Source: JANNPJ01 sp965200525
GTDB lineage: Bacteria; Actinomycetota; Actinomycetes; Actinomycetales; Kineosporiaceae
Assembly (NCBI GenBank): GCA_965200525.1
Contig: OZ241368.1
Span: 5,270,001 to 5,334,000, forward strand
Length of the DNA stretch: 64,000 nucleotides
Direction of reading: 5' to 3'
Part shown: positions 41,067 through 49,944 of the stretch, piece after piece
How positions within the stretch are numbered: position 1 is the stretch's first letter
Layout: each line of letters begins with the position of its first letter
Program-made: the position numbers and the translations under genes
The notes under the pieces: generated by a model
Told to the model about the DNA's origin: nothing
What the model saw: the letters and a program-made list of their open reading frames with translations, nothing else
Databases searched by the model: none

Positions 41067-42404
41067 ATGGACAGGCAGCAGGAGTTCGTCCTCCGCTCGA
41101 TCGAGGAGAGAGACATCCGGTTTGTCCGGTTGTGGTTCACCGACATCCTGGGATCGCTCAAATCGGTGGCGGTGGCCCCGGCCGAGCTCGAGGGAGCCTT
41201 TGCCGAGGGCATCGGCTTCGACGGTTCCGCGATCGAGGGCCTGGCCCGGGTCCACGAGGCCGACATGCTGCTCAAGCCCGACCCGTCCACCTTCCAGGTG
41301 CTGCCCTGGCGGGGCGAGCACCTCGGCACCGCCAGGATGTTCTGCGACGTCTTCACCCCGGACTTCGAGCCGGCCCTGATGGACCCGCGGCACGCGCTCA
41401 AGCGCTCGCTGAACAAGGCGGCCGAGCACGGGCTGACCTTCTACACCCACCCCGAGATCGAGTTCTACCTGGTCAAGGACCCGGTGCTGCCCGGGCGGGA
41501 GCCGGAGCCGGTCGACCAGGCCGGCTACTTCGACCACGTGCCCCGCGGTACCACCCACGACTTCCGCCGGGCCGCGATCGGCGTCCTGGAGTCGATGGGT
41601 ATCTCGGTCGAGTTCAGCCACCACGAGGCCGGCCCGGGCCAGAACGAGATCGACCTGCGCTACGCCGACGCGCTGAGCACGGCCGACAACATCATGACCT
41701 TCCGGACCGTGCTGAAGGAGGTGGCCCTCGAGCAGGGCCTCTACGCCACCTTCATGCCGAAGCCGATGAACGCCCACCCCGGCTCGGGCATGCACACCCA
41801 CCTGTCGCTGTTCGAGGGCGACCGCAACGCCTTCCACGAGGCCGGGGCCGAGTACCAGCTGAGCAAGACGGCCCGGCAGTTCATCGCCGGCCTGCTCAAG
41901 CACGCGGCCGAGATCACCGCGGTCACCAACCAGTGGGTCAACTCGTACAAGCGGCTCTGGGGCGGCGCCGAGGCCCCGGCCTACGTCTCTTGGGGGCACA
42001 ACAACCGCTCGGCCCTGATCCGGGTGCCGATGTACAAGCCGGGCAAGGGCCAGTCGACCCGGGTCGAGTACCGGGCCATGGACAGCGCCTGCAACCCCTA
42101 CCTGGCGTTCGCGATGCTGCTCGCCGCCGGCCTGAAGGGCATCGAGCAGGGTCTCGACCTCCCGGACGGCGCCGACGACAACGTCTGGTCGCTGACCGAC
42201 AGCGAGCGCCGGGCGATGGGCATCACCCGGCTGCCGGAGAGCCTCGACCAGGCGATCTCGATCATGGAGGATTCCGAGCTGGTGGCCGAGACCCTGGGCG
42301 AGGGGATCTTCGACTTCTTCCTGCGCAACAAGCGCCAGGAGTGGGCCGACTACCGCAACCAGGTCACACCGTTCGAGCTGCAGCGCTACCTACCAATGCT
42401 GTAA
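41067..42404 (+). CDS. glnA2: Glutamine synthetase, GlnA2 type (type I)
   Basis: A 445-residue protein from ATG 41067 (GAAGGGA upstream): MDRQQEFVLRSIEERDIRFVRLWFTDILGSLKSVAVAPAELEGAFAEGIGFDGSAIEG matches the GlnA2 paralogue of mycobacteria and Streptomyces more than GlnA1. HPEIEFYL, NEIDLRYADAL, MPKPMNAHPGSGMHTHLSLFEG, NSYKRL and YRAMDSACNPYLAF are active-site motifs. The NLPTL/adenylylation-type Tyr region of GlnA1 is not seen. The last 12 codons come from the integrative element: the host version ending FELTRYLPML (TAG) lies at 57119-57155, while this gene now ends FELQRYLPML (TAA). Function should be intact. Confidence 0.93.
   Translation: MDRQQEFVLRSIEERDIRFVRLWFTDILGSLKSVAVAPAELEGAFAEGIGFDGSAIEGLARVHEADMLLKPDPSTFQVLPWRGEHLGTARMFCDVFTPDFEPALMDPRHALKRSLNKAAEHGLTFYTHPEIEFYLVKDPVLPGREPEPVDQAGYFDHVPRGTTHDFRRAAIGVLESMGISVEFSHHEAGPGQNEIDLRYADALSTADNIMTFRTVLKEVALEQGLYATFMPKPMNAHPGSGMHTHLSLFEGDRNAFHEAGAEYQLSKTARQFIAGLLKHAAEITAVTNQWVNSYKRLWGGAEAPAYVSWGHNNRSALIRVPMYKPGKGQSTRVEYRAMDSACNPYLAFAMLLAAGLKGIEQGLDLPDGADDNVWSLTDSERRAMGITRLPESLDQAISIMEDSELVAETLGEGIFDFFLRNKRQEWADYRNQVTPFELQRYLPML
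42317..42367 (+). repeat. attL core, 51-bp direct repeat inside glnA2
   Basis: Identical over 51 bp to 57068-57118, 14,751 bp away. The identity starts at CTTCCTGCGC and ends at CAGGTCAC. Both flanks diverge from the other copy, as expected for the two ends of a site-specific insertion. It encodes FLRNKRQEWADYRNQVT of GlnA2. Confidence 0.93.
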
Positions 42405-42438
42405 CCCAAGGTCAGGATGGAGACATGCTGAAACGCAC

Positions 42439-42472
42439 CTCGGGCCGGTGGCGAGAGTGGCACCGGCCCGAG
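42439..42472. terminator. Element-borne terminator between glnA2 and int
   Basis: Perfect 12-bp arms CTCGGGCCGGTG (42439-42450) and CACCGGCCCGAG (42461-42472) with a 10-nt loop. It replaces the host glnA2 terminator that is now at 57195-57233 and also ends the convergent int transcript. Confidence 0.75.
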
Positions 42473-42480
42473 AGGCCGGT

Positions 42481-43686
42481 TCAGCCGTCCTGGGCCGTCC
42501 GTGGGCCGTCTGACGTGGGGGCGGAGGCCTCGTAGACCCGATCCAGCGCCGCGCGCGCCCGTCCCTCGCTGCTCGGCATAAGGTGCGTGTAGACGCGCAG
42601 GGTGAAGCCCGGGTCGCTGTGCCCGAGATACTGGCTCAAGGCGCGGATGTTCTCTCCGGCATCCAGCAGAACCGAAGCATAGAAGTGCCTGAGGGCGTGC
42701 ATGCCGTGGTCGCGGGCTGCCTGGTGCCGCTTCCCCCTTGCAGGCAGGGGGATCACGCCAGCGGTGACGAGAGCTGGTTTCCATGCCTGCACGTTGAAGT
42801 CGGTTCCCCGCACGGCAGTGCCCCGCTCCCGAGAGAAAAGCAGCTCTCGCGTGACGGAATCACCGTCGGGCCGAAGCCATGGGAGCGTGATCCTGATCGG
42901 CGGGCATCGCTCGATGTGTGACTTCAGGGCGTCGGCCACCTGCCTCGGGAGGGGGACGTCGCGCTCTTTCCCTCGCTTGGGTGGCGCGAAAACCAGGCGG
43001 CCGTTTATGAGCTTCACCTGGACACCGACGTGCAACCAGCCAGCCGCGAAGTCGATTGCGGCGACCGGTAGGCCGAAGATTTCTCCTTGACGCATCCCGC
43101 AGCCGGCGCCAAGATCGACCATTGCCCGGAAACGTTCGGGAAGGGCTGTGCGTACTGCGAAAACCCGGTCGGCGGTCCACGGAACGATCCGTCCCGGCGC
43201 TGCGCTAGGGGTTGTGACCGAGCGTGCAGCGCACGGGTTCTTGGGAATAAGCCGGTCGTCTACGGCAGCCGCAAATATTGATGAGACACTGCTGAAAATA
43301 ACTCGCCGGTAGGACGACGCCGGCAGGGCCGTTTCGAGCTTGCTCAACCATTCCCTAATGTGACCCGGGGTAAACGAATCTATCGGCCGGGTTCCAATGT
43401 ATGGAATGGCATGCTTTCGAATTTGGACGACAACCGATGTGCGCGTATTGAGATCCGTGGTCATAGAGGTCAAGCATGTTTCGGCATATTGACCGAACGT
43501 TATTCGGGCTGCCCTGGGGTCGAAGTAATGCCCCTGAGACATATCTGCTTCAATTCGGGTGAGCCATTGCTCTGCCTCTCGCTTGTGCCGGTCAGGGAAA
43601 GATTTGCTTTTCTCGGACCCGTCCGGACCGACATAGCGTGCCCGGTAGCGAAGTCCGATCCCGTACCGCGATGTTCGCTCCTTCAC
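42481..43686 (-). CDS. int: Tyrosine recombinase integrase of the glnA2 element
   Basis: Start GTG 43686 follows AGGAGG at good spacing (product 401 residues); the frame is open to 43782. An AP2-like/arm domain at the N-terminus (YRARYVGPDGSEKSKSFPDRHKREAEQWL) precedes a SAM-like core-binding domain and the catalytic domain with R199 (GCGMRQGEIFGL), K237 (PKRGKERDVPL), H330-x-x-R333 (HALRHFY), H356 (LGHSD) and nucleophile Y366 (RVYTHLMP). All catalytic residues are present, so the enzyme should be active. It resembles actinobacterial ICE/prophage integrases, which usually use tRNA genes; here the target is the glnA2 3' end. Confidence 0.94.
   Translation of the reverse strand: MKERTSRYGIGLRYRARYVGPDGSEKSKSFPDRHKREAEQWLTRIEADMSQGHYFDPRAARITFGQYAETCLTSMTTDLNTRTSVVVQIRKHAIPYIGTRPIDSFTPGHIREWLSKLETALPASSYRRVIFSSVSSIFAAAVDDRLIPKNPCAARSVTTPSAAPGRIVPWTADRVFAVRTALPERFRAMVDLGAGCGMRQGEIFGLPVAAIDFAAGWLHVGVQVKLINGRLVFAPPKRGKERDVPLPRQVADALKSHIERCPPIRITLPWLRPDGDSVTRELLFSRERGTAVRGTDFNVQAWKPALVTAGVIPLPARGKRHQAARDHGMHALRHFYASVLLDAGENIRALSQYLGHSDPGFTLRVYTHLMPSSEGRARAALDRVYEASAPTSDGPRTAQDG
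42492..42513 (+). repeat. Left candidate integrase arm site
   Basis: Two tandem 11-bp GGGCCGTCYG units, matching 56944-56965 at 20 of 22 positions in the same orientation. A further GCCGTCC is at 42484. It lies 125 bp inside the element from the attL core and overlaps the last codons of int. The role as arm-type binding site is inferred. Confidence 0.5.
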
Positions 43687-43748
43687 ACTCTCGCCTCCTG
43701 GACTCGATGATGTCCTGTGCCAACGATCCTGAATGTGGCCAGCCAACT

Positions 43749-43928
43749 CTAAAACTCCCGCCGAGACTGCAAAGAGACCCATTCCTCGACCGCTTTTGGG
43801 TCATAACGTAGATGGCGACCGGCCCTAAATCCGGGTGGACCTGTGCGTTTCCTGCGCCACTGATAAACCGTTTCCAGGGGAACGCTCAGGAGATCCGCCA
43901 GCTCTTGGGGTGTGAGATATTTATTCAT
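43749..43928 (-). CDS. xis: Excisionase-like helix-turn-helix protein
   Basis: A 59-residue protein from ATG 43928 with GAGAAGAG upstream: MNKYLTPQELADLLSVPLETVYQWRRKRTGPPGFRAGRHLRYDPKAVEEWVSLQSRREF. This is the winged MerR-like HTH_17/excisionase domain, with the wing RHLRYDPKAVEEWV. It lies directly upstream of int on the same strand, the standard xis-int order. It likely directs excision and may repress int. Confidence 0.9.
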   Translation of the reverse strand: MNKYLTPQELADLLSVPLETVYQWRRKRTGPPGFRAGRHLRYDPKAVEEWVSLQSRREF

Positions 43929-44280
43929 GACACTCTTCTCGGTAATTGAGAAATGGCTAACCCTCGGTGAGGGGGATCTGCTTGCGGCGGCAGGGCTTGT
44001 CCGGCCGCGCGCCGGTGTCGGTGTCAAGCAGCTTTTCGCTTGATGCCGGCGCCGGGGTGTGGCTGCCTCTGGCTGTCGCCGTAAGTAGGTCCGCCGTGGT
44101 GGGTGCTGGGATCTGTGAAGCGGTGGCCGGGGTCTGGGGCGGAGCCCCAGGGTGTGCCGGGGTGAAGTTCGTCGGGGCCGGTGGAGGGAGACTGTCGGTG
44201 GTCGTGGTTACGGTTGTTGGGAGGGTACTTTCGGGCTGACTTGCATGGAGCGTGTGGTGGTAGTGGTGGGTGCATCTGAG
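43929..44280. other. Gap between xis and the next gene; no supported gene
   Basis: The plus strand is strikingly G/T-rich and the minus strand C/A-rich here, so long open frames on the minus strand (Pro/Thr/His-rich, up to 270 residues) are composition artefacts. A short stretch reading CRRKQIPLTEG on the minus strand at 43957-43989 looks like the end of a protein, possibly a relic. Nothing else is supported. Confidence 0.4.
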
Positions 44281-44676
44281 ATGACTGCTGTTGGGCGGGT
44301 CGACTTTTTTGCCAACGTTGACGGGCCGTGGCCGTTGCGGTCGCGTGCGGATTTCGGGGTGCAGCTGGATCAGCTGGCCATCCGGTTGCGACTGGTGGCG
44401 GCGGGTGGTGTGCACCGGGGTGGCGATGAGTTGAGTGTGGGTGAGCAGTTCACGATCGGGGTGAAGGATGCGGCGGCGTGGACGCTGGGAATCAGTTCCA
44501 AGGCGCCGTTCGTGCCGGGGGTGACGGTGGTGTCGGATTCGGCGTTGGGTGCTCGGGTCGCTGATGCTCAGCTTATGGTCAGTCTGGGCGCTGAGGCCCG
44601 GTATTACGCGGCTGGTGTGCGGGCGTGGTTGTTCTGGCTGACCGGTGTGGTTGAGTCGGTCGAGTATCCGGTCTGA
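44281..44676 (+). CDS. Protein of unknown function in the element
   Basis: A 131-residue product from ATG 44281 (ATG 44245 in frame gives a Val-rich 12-residue extension). Sequence MTAVGRVDFFANVDGPWPLRSRADFGVQLDQLAIRLRLVAAGG...LSVGEQFTIGVKDAAAWTLGISSKAPFVPGVTVVSDSALGARVADAQLMVSLGAEARYYAAGVRAWLFWLTGVVESVEYPV has alternating strands and then a hydrophobic helix near the C-terminus. No family recognised. It is the only backbone gene on this strand between xis and the relaxase, and the two genes are convergent. The antisense frame is less likely to be real. Confidence 0.55.
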   Translation: MTAVGRVDFFANVDGPWPLRSRADFGVQLDQLAIRLRLVAAGGVHRGGDELSVGEQFTIGVKDAAAWTLGISSKAPFVPGVTVVSDSALGARVADAQLMVSLGAEARYYAAGVRAWLFWLTGVVESVEYPV

Positions 44677-44683
44677 GCGGGGG

Positions 44684-47600
44684 TCAGTCATTGCCGATCC
44701 CTGCGGTGTTGGCCTGCTCCATTGTTCGGGCGGCGTTGGCCGCGGCGGAATCGAGTTCGGCGGCTTCACGTCGCCGGCGGCCAGCTTCGAACGATTCGAT
44801 CGCGGCGGTTTCTTGTTCGTCCTGGTCGTGGTTGCTGTCCTGGCTGTGACGGTCAGCCATCCTCGCCGTCGCCATGTTGGTGGCGGCGATCATTGTTTCC
44901 AGTTCGAGCATGGTGTATTCCGGTGAACCCTCCGTACTGGCGGCGGAATCGTCGTGGACGGCTTCGGGAAGGGCTTTCTGATTCGTGGCACCGTGCCGGG
45001 TCAGAACAGGTCCGGGCGTGTCGGCGCCGGCCGTGTCCTGGTAGGTGGCTGCGGCCCAGGCTGTGTCGTTTTCGCTGACGGTGGCGATGTCGGCTTCGCT
45101 GATGGTTCGATAGGCGTCGGCGGCGGCTTCGTGGGCCTGGTGTTCGGCCATCCAGTCGTGTGTGGTGCTCCGGTCAGCTTCCTGACCTGGCCGTAGGTCG
45201 CGGCGTTCGGCTTCGGGCTGGACGTGTTCAGCGGCTTGGCGGGTGCCGATGGTGGCGGCGGCCCATTGGCTGCGTGCCTCGGCGGCTTGGGTGTACTCGC
45301 GGGCGGCGGCAGCTTTGAAGGCAGCCTCGTCGCGGTGGCGCGCTGCGTCCGCTTGCTGCTGGGCAGCTTCGGTGAGGTTGCCGGCGTGCTGGGCCAGGTC
45401 GGCGGCGGCTTCGGCGAGGACGGCGTTGTGGCGGGCGGTCTCGGCGGCGGTCTCGGCGTCGCGCAGCTGGTGGTCGACGAACGGCGGTGCCCATTGCTGT
45501 TCACGCTGCCAGGCGGTGAGCCGGTTGCGGATCTGCCCGTCACTCATGATGTTGACGTCCAGGTCGGGTTCAGGGCGTCCGGCGGCCGACCATGCGGCGG
45601 CGAACGACCCGCGTCGTTCGGTGGCCGACAGGCCGGGCATCCGGTCCAACGCTTGCGTCGGGTGGTCGAACCCGACGGCTTCGCGGTGCGCGGCGATGAT
45701 CCCGGCGCGTTGCTGCCAGTCGGCACGGTCCGCGGCGGCCGTGGTGTCTGGGACGGGTCCGAGCACCTGCACCGCCCAGGCGGGGGCTTGTTGCGCGGTG
45801 TCGTGTCCGAGATGGGTGGTGCGGGCTGCGGCTCGCTGATGCAGGCTGTTCAAACGCTGTCGGTCGGTGTCGCTGATCCCGGCGGGGATCAGCGCGGCGC
45901 CGGCCTCGTGGGGGTGTTCCAGCGGGTGCAGGGGTGGGCGGTCGCGGGTGATGCGGTGGGACAGGACTTGCGCCACTGATTGGGTGTCGCCGAGCCCGCG
46001 TGGGTCGCTGAGGGCGTCGGTGAGGACGTCGCGGGGGTCGTGTCCTGCCTGTTCGGCCACCCGTAGGAGCCGTGAGAGGTGCTCGGTGCCTTGGTCGGCT
46101 CCCAGCCGGGCGCGGGTGTTCTCGTCCAGGGTTCCGGCGGCTACGAGGTCGTCCAGGTGACGTTCGGTGCGGGCTCGGCATGCGTGGCGGGTTTCGGCGT
46201 CCAGGCGGGCGCTGATGGTCACCATCGAGGCTTCCAGGGCGGCGGCTCGTTCAGCGGCGACGGTTGCGGAGATCCCTTCACCCCCGCGTGAGGGCAGATG
46301 GGCGCGGGGGCTGCTCTCGGCGTTCATCGCGGCTTGCAGTACGTCGCGGGCGTGGGCGCGGGTGCGGGTGTCTTCGAACCGGACCTGCCCGCCGCCTGCT
46401 GTGCCGGCGCTGGGGGCCGACGCGGTGTCGGTGGGGGCGTTCAGAGCCACGTGGGCGGTGTTGCGTTCGCGCCCGCGGGTCATCGCCACATAGACGGTGG
46501 CGGCGTCGAGTCTTCCTCCTCCGCCGGCCAGCAGGTGCGCCGAGTCCACGGTCAGGCCTTGCGCGGAATGGACGGTTGAGGCGTACCCGAGCTGGACGTG
46601 TTCACCGACGTAGGAGCCGGGCAACCGGATCGCCGGCGCGGCGGGTCGGTCGGGGCCGGTGACCTCCCGGACCAGCAACCACCCCTCATCGACCGCCCCA
46701 ACTCCATCGGTGCCGCTCCTATCCGTGCCGCTCTTATCCGTGCTGCTCGTGTCGGTGCTGCTGGTGTCAGTGGTCGGGTGACTGGTGGCCGTGTCCAGGA
46801 CGGTGTACTGGACCTGGTTGGTGACACCGAGCCCGGTGCGGTCGTTGTGGCGGCAGGTGATGACGTCACCGATGCTGGCCGTGTTCTGGTCCCGTCCGGT
46901 GATCACCCCGCCGCCGGGGTGGACGACGCCGAGGCTGATGAGCTGGTCACGTACCTGTGCTGCCACGGCGGCGGCTTGAGCGTTGGTGGCGGCGACGACC
47001 ACGACGGAGCGTCCGTCCAGGCGGTCAGCCACGGCCGCGCGAGCGGCGGCGGCGGTAGCGTCCTCGAGGGTCGGGTGGGCGATCAGGCGCCCGTGCCGGT
47101 CGTACTCGCCCAGGGCGGCGGCGTCGCCGTCACGCAGGTTGAGGGAGGCGGCGCGTTCCCATTCGTTGGTGAAGCGGCGCACGTCGGTGAGGGTGTAGGT
47201 CTCGGCCCGGCCGGCCAGCAGGTCCATCACCCCGCCGGCCTCGACGGCGGCCAGCTGGCGCGGGTCACCAGTCAGGACGAGTCGGGCGCCGGCCGCCTTG
47301 GTAAGGGCGTGGATGCGTTCCAGGTCGGTGGTGGCGACCATGGACGCCTCATCGACCATCACCACATCGGCCGGTCCAAGCCTCCATTCGATGTCGGCGG
47401 CCCGGGTGGAGCCGCTGCTGATGCGGGCCTGAATGCCCAACCACTGGGCGATGTTGCGTGAGGTGGGTATCCCGTCCTCGATGAGAACCCGGGTCGCGGC
47501 GTCTGAATCGGCCAGCCCCACCACCCGGCCGGGACCAGGGCCGTGGTCGGTAGCTGTGAGGGTGAGGTCCTGCCAGGCGCCGGCCAGCGCCCCGGCCGCG

Positions 47601-49231
47601 AACGACTTACCCGTCCCGGCCGGACCGACGAGGATGGTCACTGCGGCATCCGAAGAGGTGATGCCTTCGACGGCGGCTCGTTGATCGGCTCCGATGCTGG
47701 GGTAGTGCTCATCCAGCCACGCCGCCACCTGCTCGCGGGGAAGGCTGGCCGCGCCCCGCTCGATCGTGGCCCGCCGTAGTGCTCCTTCGGCCGCAAGGGT
47801 CCCGGCCGAGGCGTACTTGGTCGCCGATGGGGCGGCGTAGATGTCCGTGCCAATGCCGGTGACCTGGACGACGTCAAGGCGGGCCAGGGCTTCATCGGCC
47901 AGGGCCTCCAGAACGTCAGGGACGTCTTCGGCGCTGATCCCCAGGATCGGCAGGTGCAATTCCAGCTCACTGATCAGGTTCGCCCGCCCCCAGGTCGCTT
48001 CGCGTTCGCTGCACGCCGCGACGGCCGCCGAGATCACCGCATCGGCCGACCACCGCACCGGAACCTGCGGCTCGCCTTCCGTGCTGGTCGTGGTGTGGGC
48101 GGTCGTGACGTCGTAGATTCGCTGTCCCAGGGAGTCGAGGTCGTGGCCGGTCTGGGTCAGCAGTTCGGCCCACCAGCGTTCGTTCAGTTCCGCCGCCGAT
48201 TCGCCCTGATGGGTCTTGGCTGCCCGGGAGGACCGGCCGGCGGCCCGGTGGACCTGGAAGAGCTCCGCCGCGGTCAGTTCCCTGCCGAGGCGTTCTTGTG
48301 CTTCGGCTACCAGCGGCGCCATCGCGGCGGTCGTCTGCCGGCTCCGGGTCGAGAAATGGTCGATCACCTCCTGCGGCACCACGGCCACCTCCCGGCCGGT
48401 CCCGTCCGGACGATCACGCATTTGCAGGCCGAGGCGGGACGTCAGGGACTCGCTCAGCACCCGGTCGGCGGTGGCCGAGAACGCGAACCGCTGTTCCAGC
48501 AGGTCCTCCCCGTCCAGGGACCGGACCTTGCCGTCCTCGCACATGACCCGGTTGAGGATCACGTTGTGCACGTGCAGGTGCGGGTCGATCGAGCGGTTCG
48601 TGTGCTGGAAGAACGACGCGACGGTGAGTCCTTGGGTGCCGACCCACTGGGTGGCCCCACCCGGGCCGCCGGCCATCCGCGACGTCGCGACCCGCTCGGC
48701 CGCCTCGATGCCGGCCCCGTTCGCTTCGGCGATCGCGTCCTCGATCTGCGTCCGCACGAACGCGAACTGCTGCGCCCGATCGACGTCACCGGATCGGATC
48801 GCGGCCAGTTCCCCCCGATGCGCGGCAGTGTGAACAGCCGTCACCGACTTCGGAACCGAGAACGTCGCGTCCCACCCGATCACGTTGCTCTGCACCCGAG
48901 TCTGCGCGCGGAGCTCCTCGATCCGTTCGGGACTGGCGTCCGGCTCGGCCGCGAGCTTCGCCTCCAGCCGTTCCTGAACGCTGCGGCGGTTCGCCGGTCT
49001 GGCGCCGAACTGCTCACCGGTCACCGGGTTCACGAACTGCCCGTACAAGGTCTTCATGTCTTCGGCGTCAACCTCGCCCGCCAGGCCCAGCCCGGCCGCG
49101 CCGGAGCCCAGCCACACCCCCGCCGGCTCGCCTTCGGTGACGGCGTCCAGGTAGTACGACTCCATGCCCGACGCGACGCCGGCGCTGCTGGTGTAGTACT
49201 CCACGTTCGTCGCTTTCGCCACCGTTATCAA
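44684..49231 (-). CDS. MobF-family conjugative relaxase-helicase (TraA/TrwC-like)
   Basis: A 1515-residue protein. TTG 49231 is the likely start (MITVAKATNVEYY) since GGAGG lies 9 nt upstream; GTG 49222 is alternative. The relaxase domain covers about 1-330, with catalytic tyrosines Y12/Y13, WDATFSVPKSVT, and the three-histidine metal site PHLHVHN (H218, H220, H222). A RecD-like helicase follows, with Walker A GPAGTGKS near 534, DEASMV, LTGDPRQLAAVEAGG and a 3' motif YASTVHSAQGLTVD. The C-terminal 400 residues are helical and Ala/Gln/Glu-rich. An STD/STDKSG low-complexity repeat sits near residue 820. It nicks oriT and pilots the strand, but a coupling protein must come from elsewhere. Confidence 0.95.
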   Translation of the reverse strand: MITVAKATNVEYYTSSAGVASGMESYYLDAVTEGEPAGVWLGSGAAGLGLAGEVDAEDMKTLYGQFVNPVTGEQFGARPANRRSVQERLEAKLAAEPDASPERIEELRAQTRVQSNVIGWDATFSVPKSVTAVHTAAHRGELAAIRSGDVDRAQQFAFVRTQIEDAIAEANGAGIEAAERVATSRMAGGPGGATQWVGTQGLTVASFFQHTNRSIDPHLHVHNVILNRVMCEDGKVRSLDGEDLLEQRFAFSATADRVLSESLTSRLGLQMRDRPDGTGREVAVVPQEVIDHFSTRSRQTTAAMAPLVAEAQERLGRELTAAELFQVHRAAGRSSRAAKTHQGESAAELNERWWAELLTQTGHDLDSLGQRIYDVTTAHTTTSTEGEPQVPVRWSADAVISAAVAACSEREATWGRANLISELELHLPILGISAEDVPDVLEALADEALARLDVVQVTGIGTDIYAAPSATKYASAGTLAAEGALRRATIERGAASLPREQVAAWLDEHYPSIGADQRAAVEGITSSDAAVTILVGPAGTGKSFAAGALAGAWQDLTLTATDHGPGPGRVVGLADSDAATRVLIEDGIPTSRNIAQWLGIQARISSGSTRAADIEWRLGPADVVMVDEASMVATTDLERIHALTKAAGARLVLTGDPRQLAAVEAGGVMDLLAGRAETYTLTDVRRFTNEWERAASLNLRDGDAAALGEYDRHGRLIAHPTLEDATAAAARAAVADRLDGRSVVVVAATNAQAAAVAAQVRDQLISLGVVHPGGGVITGRDQNTASIGDVITCRHNDRTGLGVTNQVQYTVLDTATSHPTTDTSSTDTSSTDKSGTDRSGTDGVGAVDEGWLLVREVTGPDRPAAPAIRLPGSYVGEHVQLGYASTVHSAQGLTVDSAHLLAGGGGRLDAATVYVAMTRGRERNTAHVALNAPTDTASAPSAGTAGGGQVRFEDTRTRAHARDVLQAAMNAESSPRAHLPSRGGEGISATVAAERAAALEASMVTISARLDAETRHACRARTERHLDDLVAAGTLDENTRARLGADQGTEHLSRLLRVAEQAGHDPRDVLTDALSDPRGLGDTQSVAQVLSHRITRDRPPLHPLEHPHEAGAALIPAGISDTDRQRLNSLHQRAAARTTHLGHDTAQQAPAWAVQVLGPVPDTTAAADRADWQQRAGIIAAHREAVGFDHPTQALDRMPGLSATERRGSFAAAWSAAGRPEPDLDVNIMSDGQIRNRLTAWQREQQWAPPFVDHQLRDAETAAETARHNAVLAEAAADLAQHAGNLTEAAQQQADAARHRDEAAFKAAAAREYTQAAEARSQWAAATIGTRQAAEHVQPEAERRDLRPGQEADRSTTHDWMAEHQAHEAAADAYRTISEADIATVSENDTAWAAATYQDTAGADTPGPVLTRHGATNQKALPEAVHDDSAASTEGSPEYTMLELETMIAATNMATARMADRHSQDSNHDQDEQETAAIESFEAGRRRREAAELDSAAANAARTMEQANTAGIGND

Positions 49232-49656
49232 CGCGAATCGCCTCCAAAAATGGGCAGAGAAATAGCGGGAAAGAAATACGGAAATGAATTCAGCGCACGG
49301 GCTTCCGGCGCGACTTGCGCGGTTCGCGCGGATAGCTAGTTGATCTTGATCGGCCTACGGCAGCGGAGTTGCATGGGTCCCGGATGTTTTTGGGGCTTGT
49401 CGTTGTATTCGCTGATGGTTATAAGTTTTGCTTGTCTTGATGGCTGTACCTGGTGGGGTTCTGGCTGGTGATGTTGGGTGTGTCGTTGTGGTGGCGTGGT
49501 CTGCTTCTTGATTTGGTTAGTAGTTCGGGCTGATGAGTTTGATGGTTGCTCGGCGGATGTCCGGTGGGCAGGGTGCGGGTCGGAAAGCAAGGCAGAGGGT
49601 GGATGTTCGGTGAGGGTCAGGGTCGGAGCTCCTCGCACGTCCACCCTCTAAACCCG
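49232..49656. other. G/T-skewed gap upstream of the relaxase, candidate oriT region
   Basis: About 425 bp with no convincing gene. From 49370 to 49560 the plus strand is strongly G+T-rich and poor in C and A. It lies directly upstream of the relaxase gene, where MobF elements often keep oriT, but I find no clear inverted repeat plus nic consensus. Confidence 0.4.
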
Positions 49657-49860
49657 GACCGGCCGACCCGACCGACCCGACCGACCCGACCGACCCGACC
49701 GACCCGACCCGACCGACCCGACCGACCCGACCGACCCGACCGACCCGACCGACCCGACCGGACCGACCGGACCGACCGACCCGACCGACCCGACCGGACC
49801 GACCGGACCGACCGACCCGACCGACCCGACCGGACCGACCGACCCGACCGGACCGACTGA
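49657..49860. repeat. Tandem array of 9-bp units, about 200 bp
   Basis: More than 20 units of two interleaved 9-mers, GACCCGACC and GGACCGACC, with one or two slippages. The first 100 bp are nearly pure GACCCGACC; the second half alternates with the GGACCGACC variant. All six frames stay open through it, producing artefact ORFs such as repeated RSGRSV or RPTRPT. The minus strand has many GGG/GG runs. It lies between the relaxase and the regulatory genes and could be a partition, replication or transfer site. Confidence 0.9.
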
Positions 49861-49944
49861 ACGAGCGACCCGCCTCGACCGCTTGGACCGGCAGGACCAG
49901 CACCGAGCCGCCGCGGATGAGTAGGCGCGCGGGCCGGCACACGC

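Noticed and set aside
42317..42404. The direct repeat as a simple glnA gene duplication
   Set aside because: Only the last 29 codons are duplicated, identity ends abruptly at both sides, and an integrase lies next to it, which fits site-specific insertion far better.
43957..44769. 270-residue minus-strand reading frame, Pro/Thr/His-rich
   Set aside because: It is antisense to a more gene-like plus-strand frame and its composition is explained by the C/A-rich minus strand. Only its final CRRKQIPLTEG looks protein-like.
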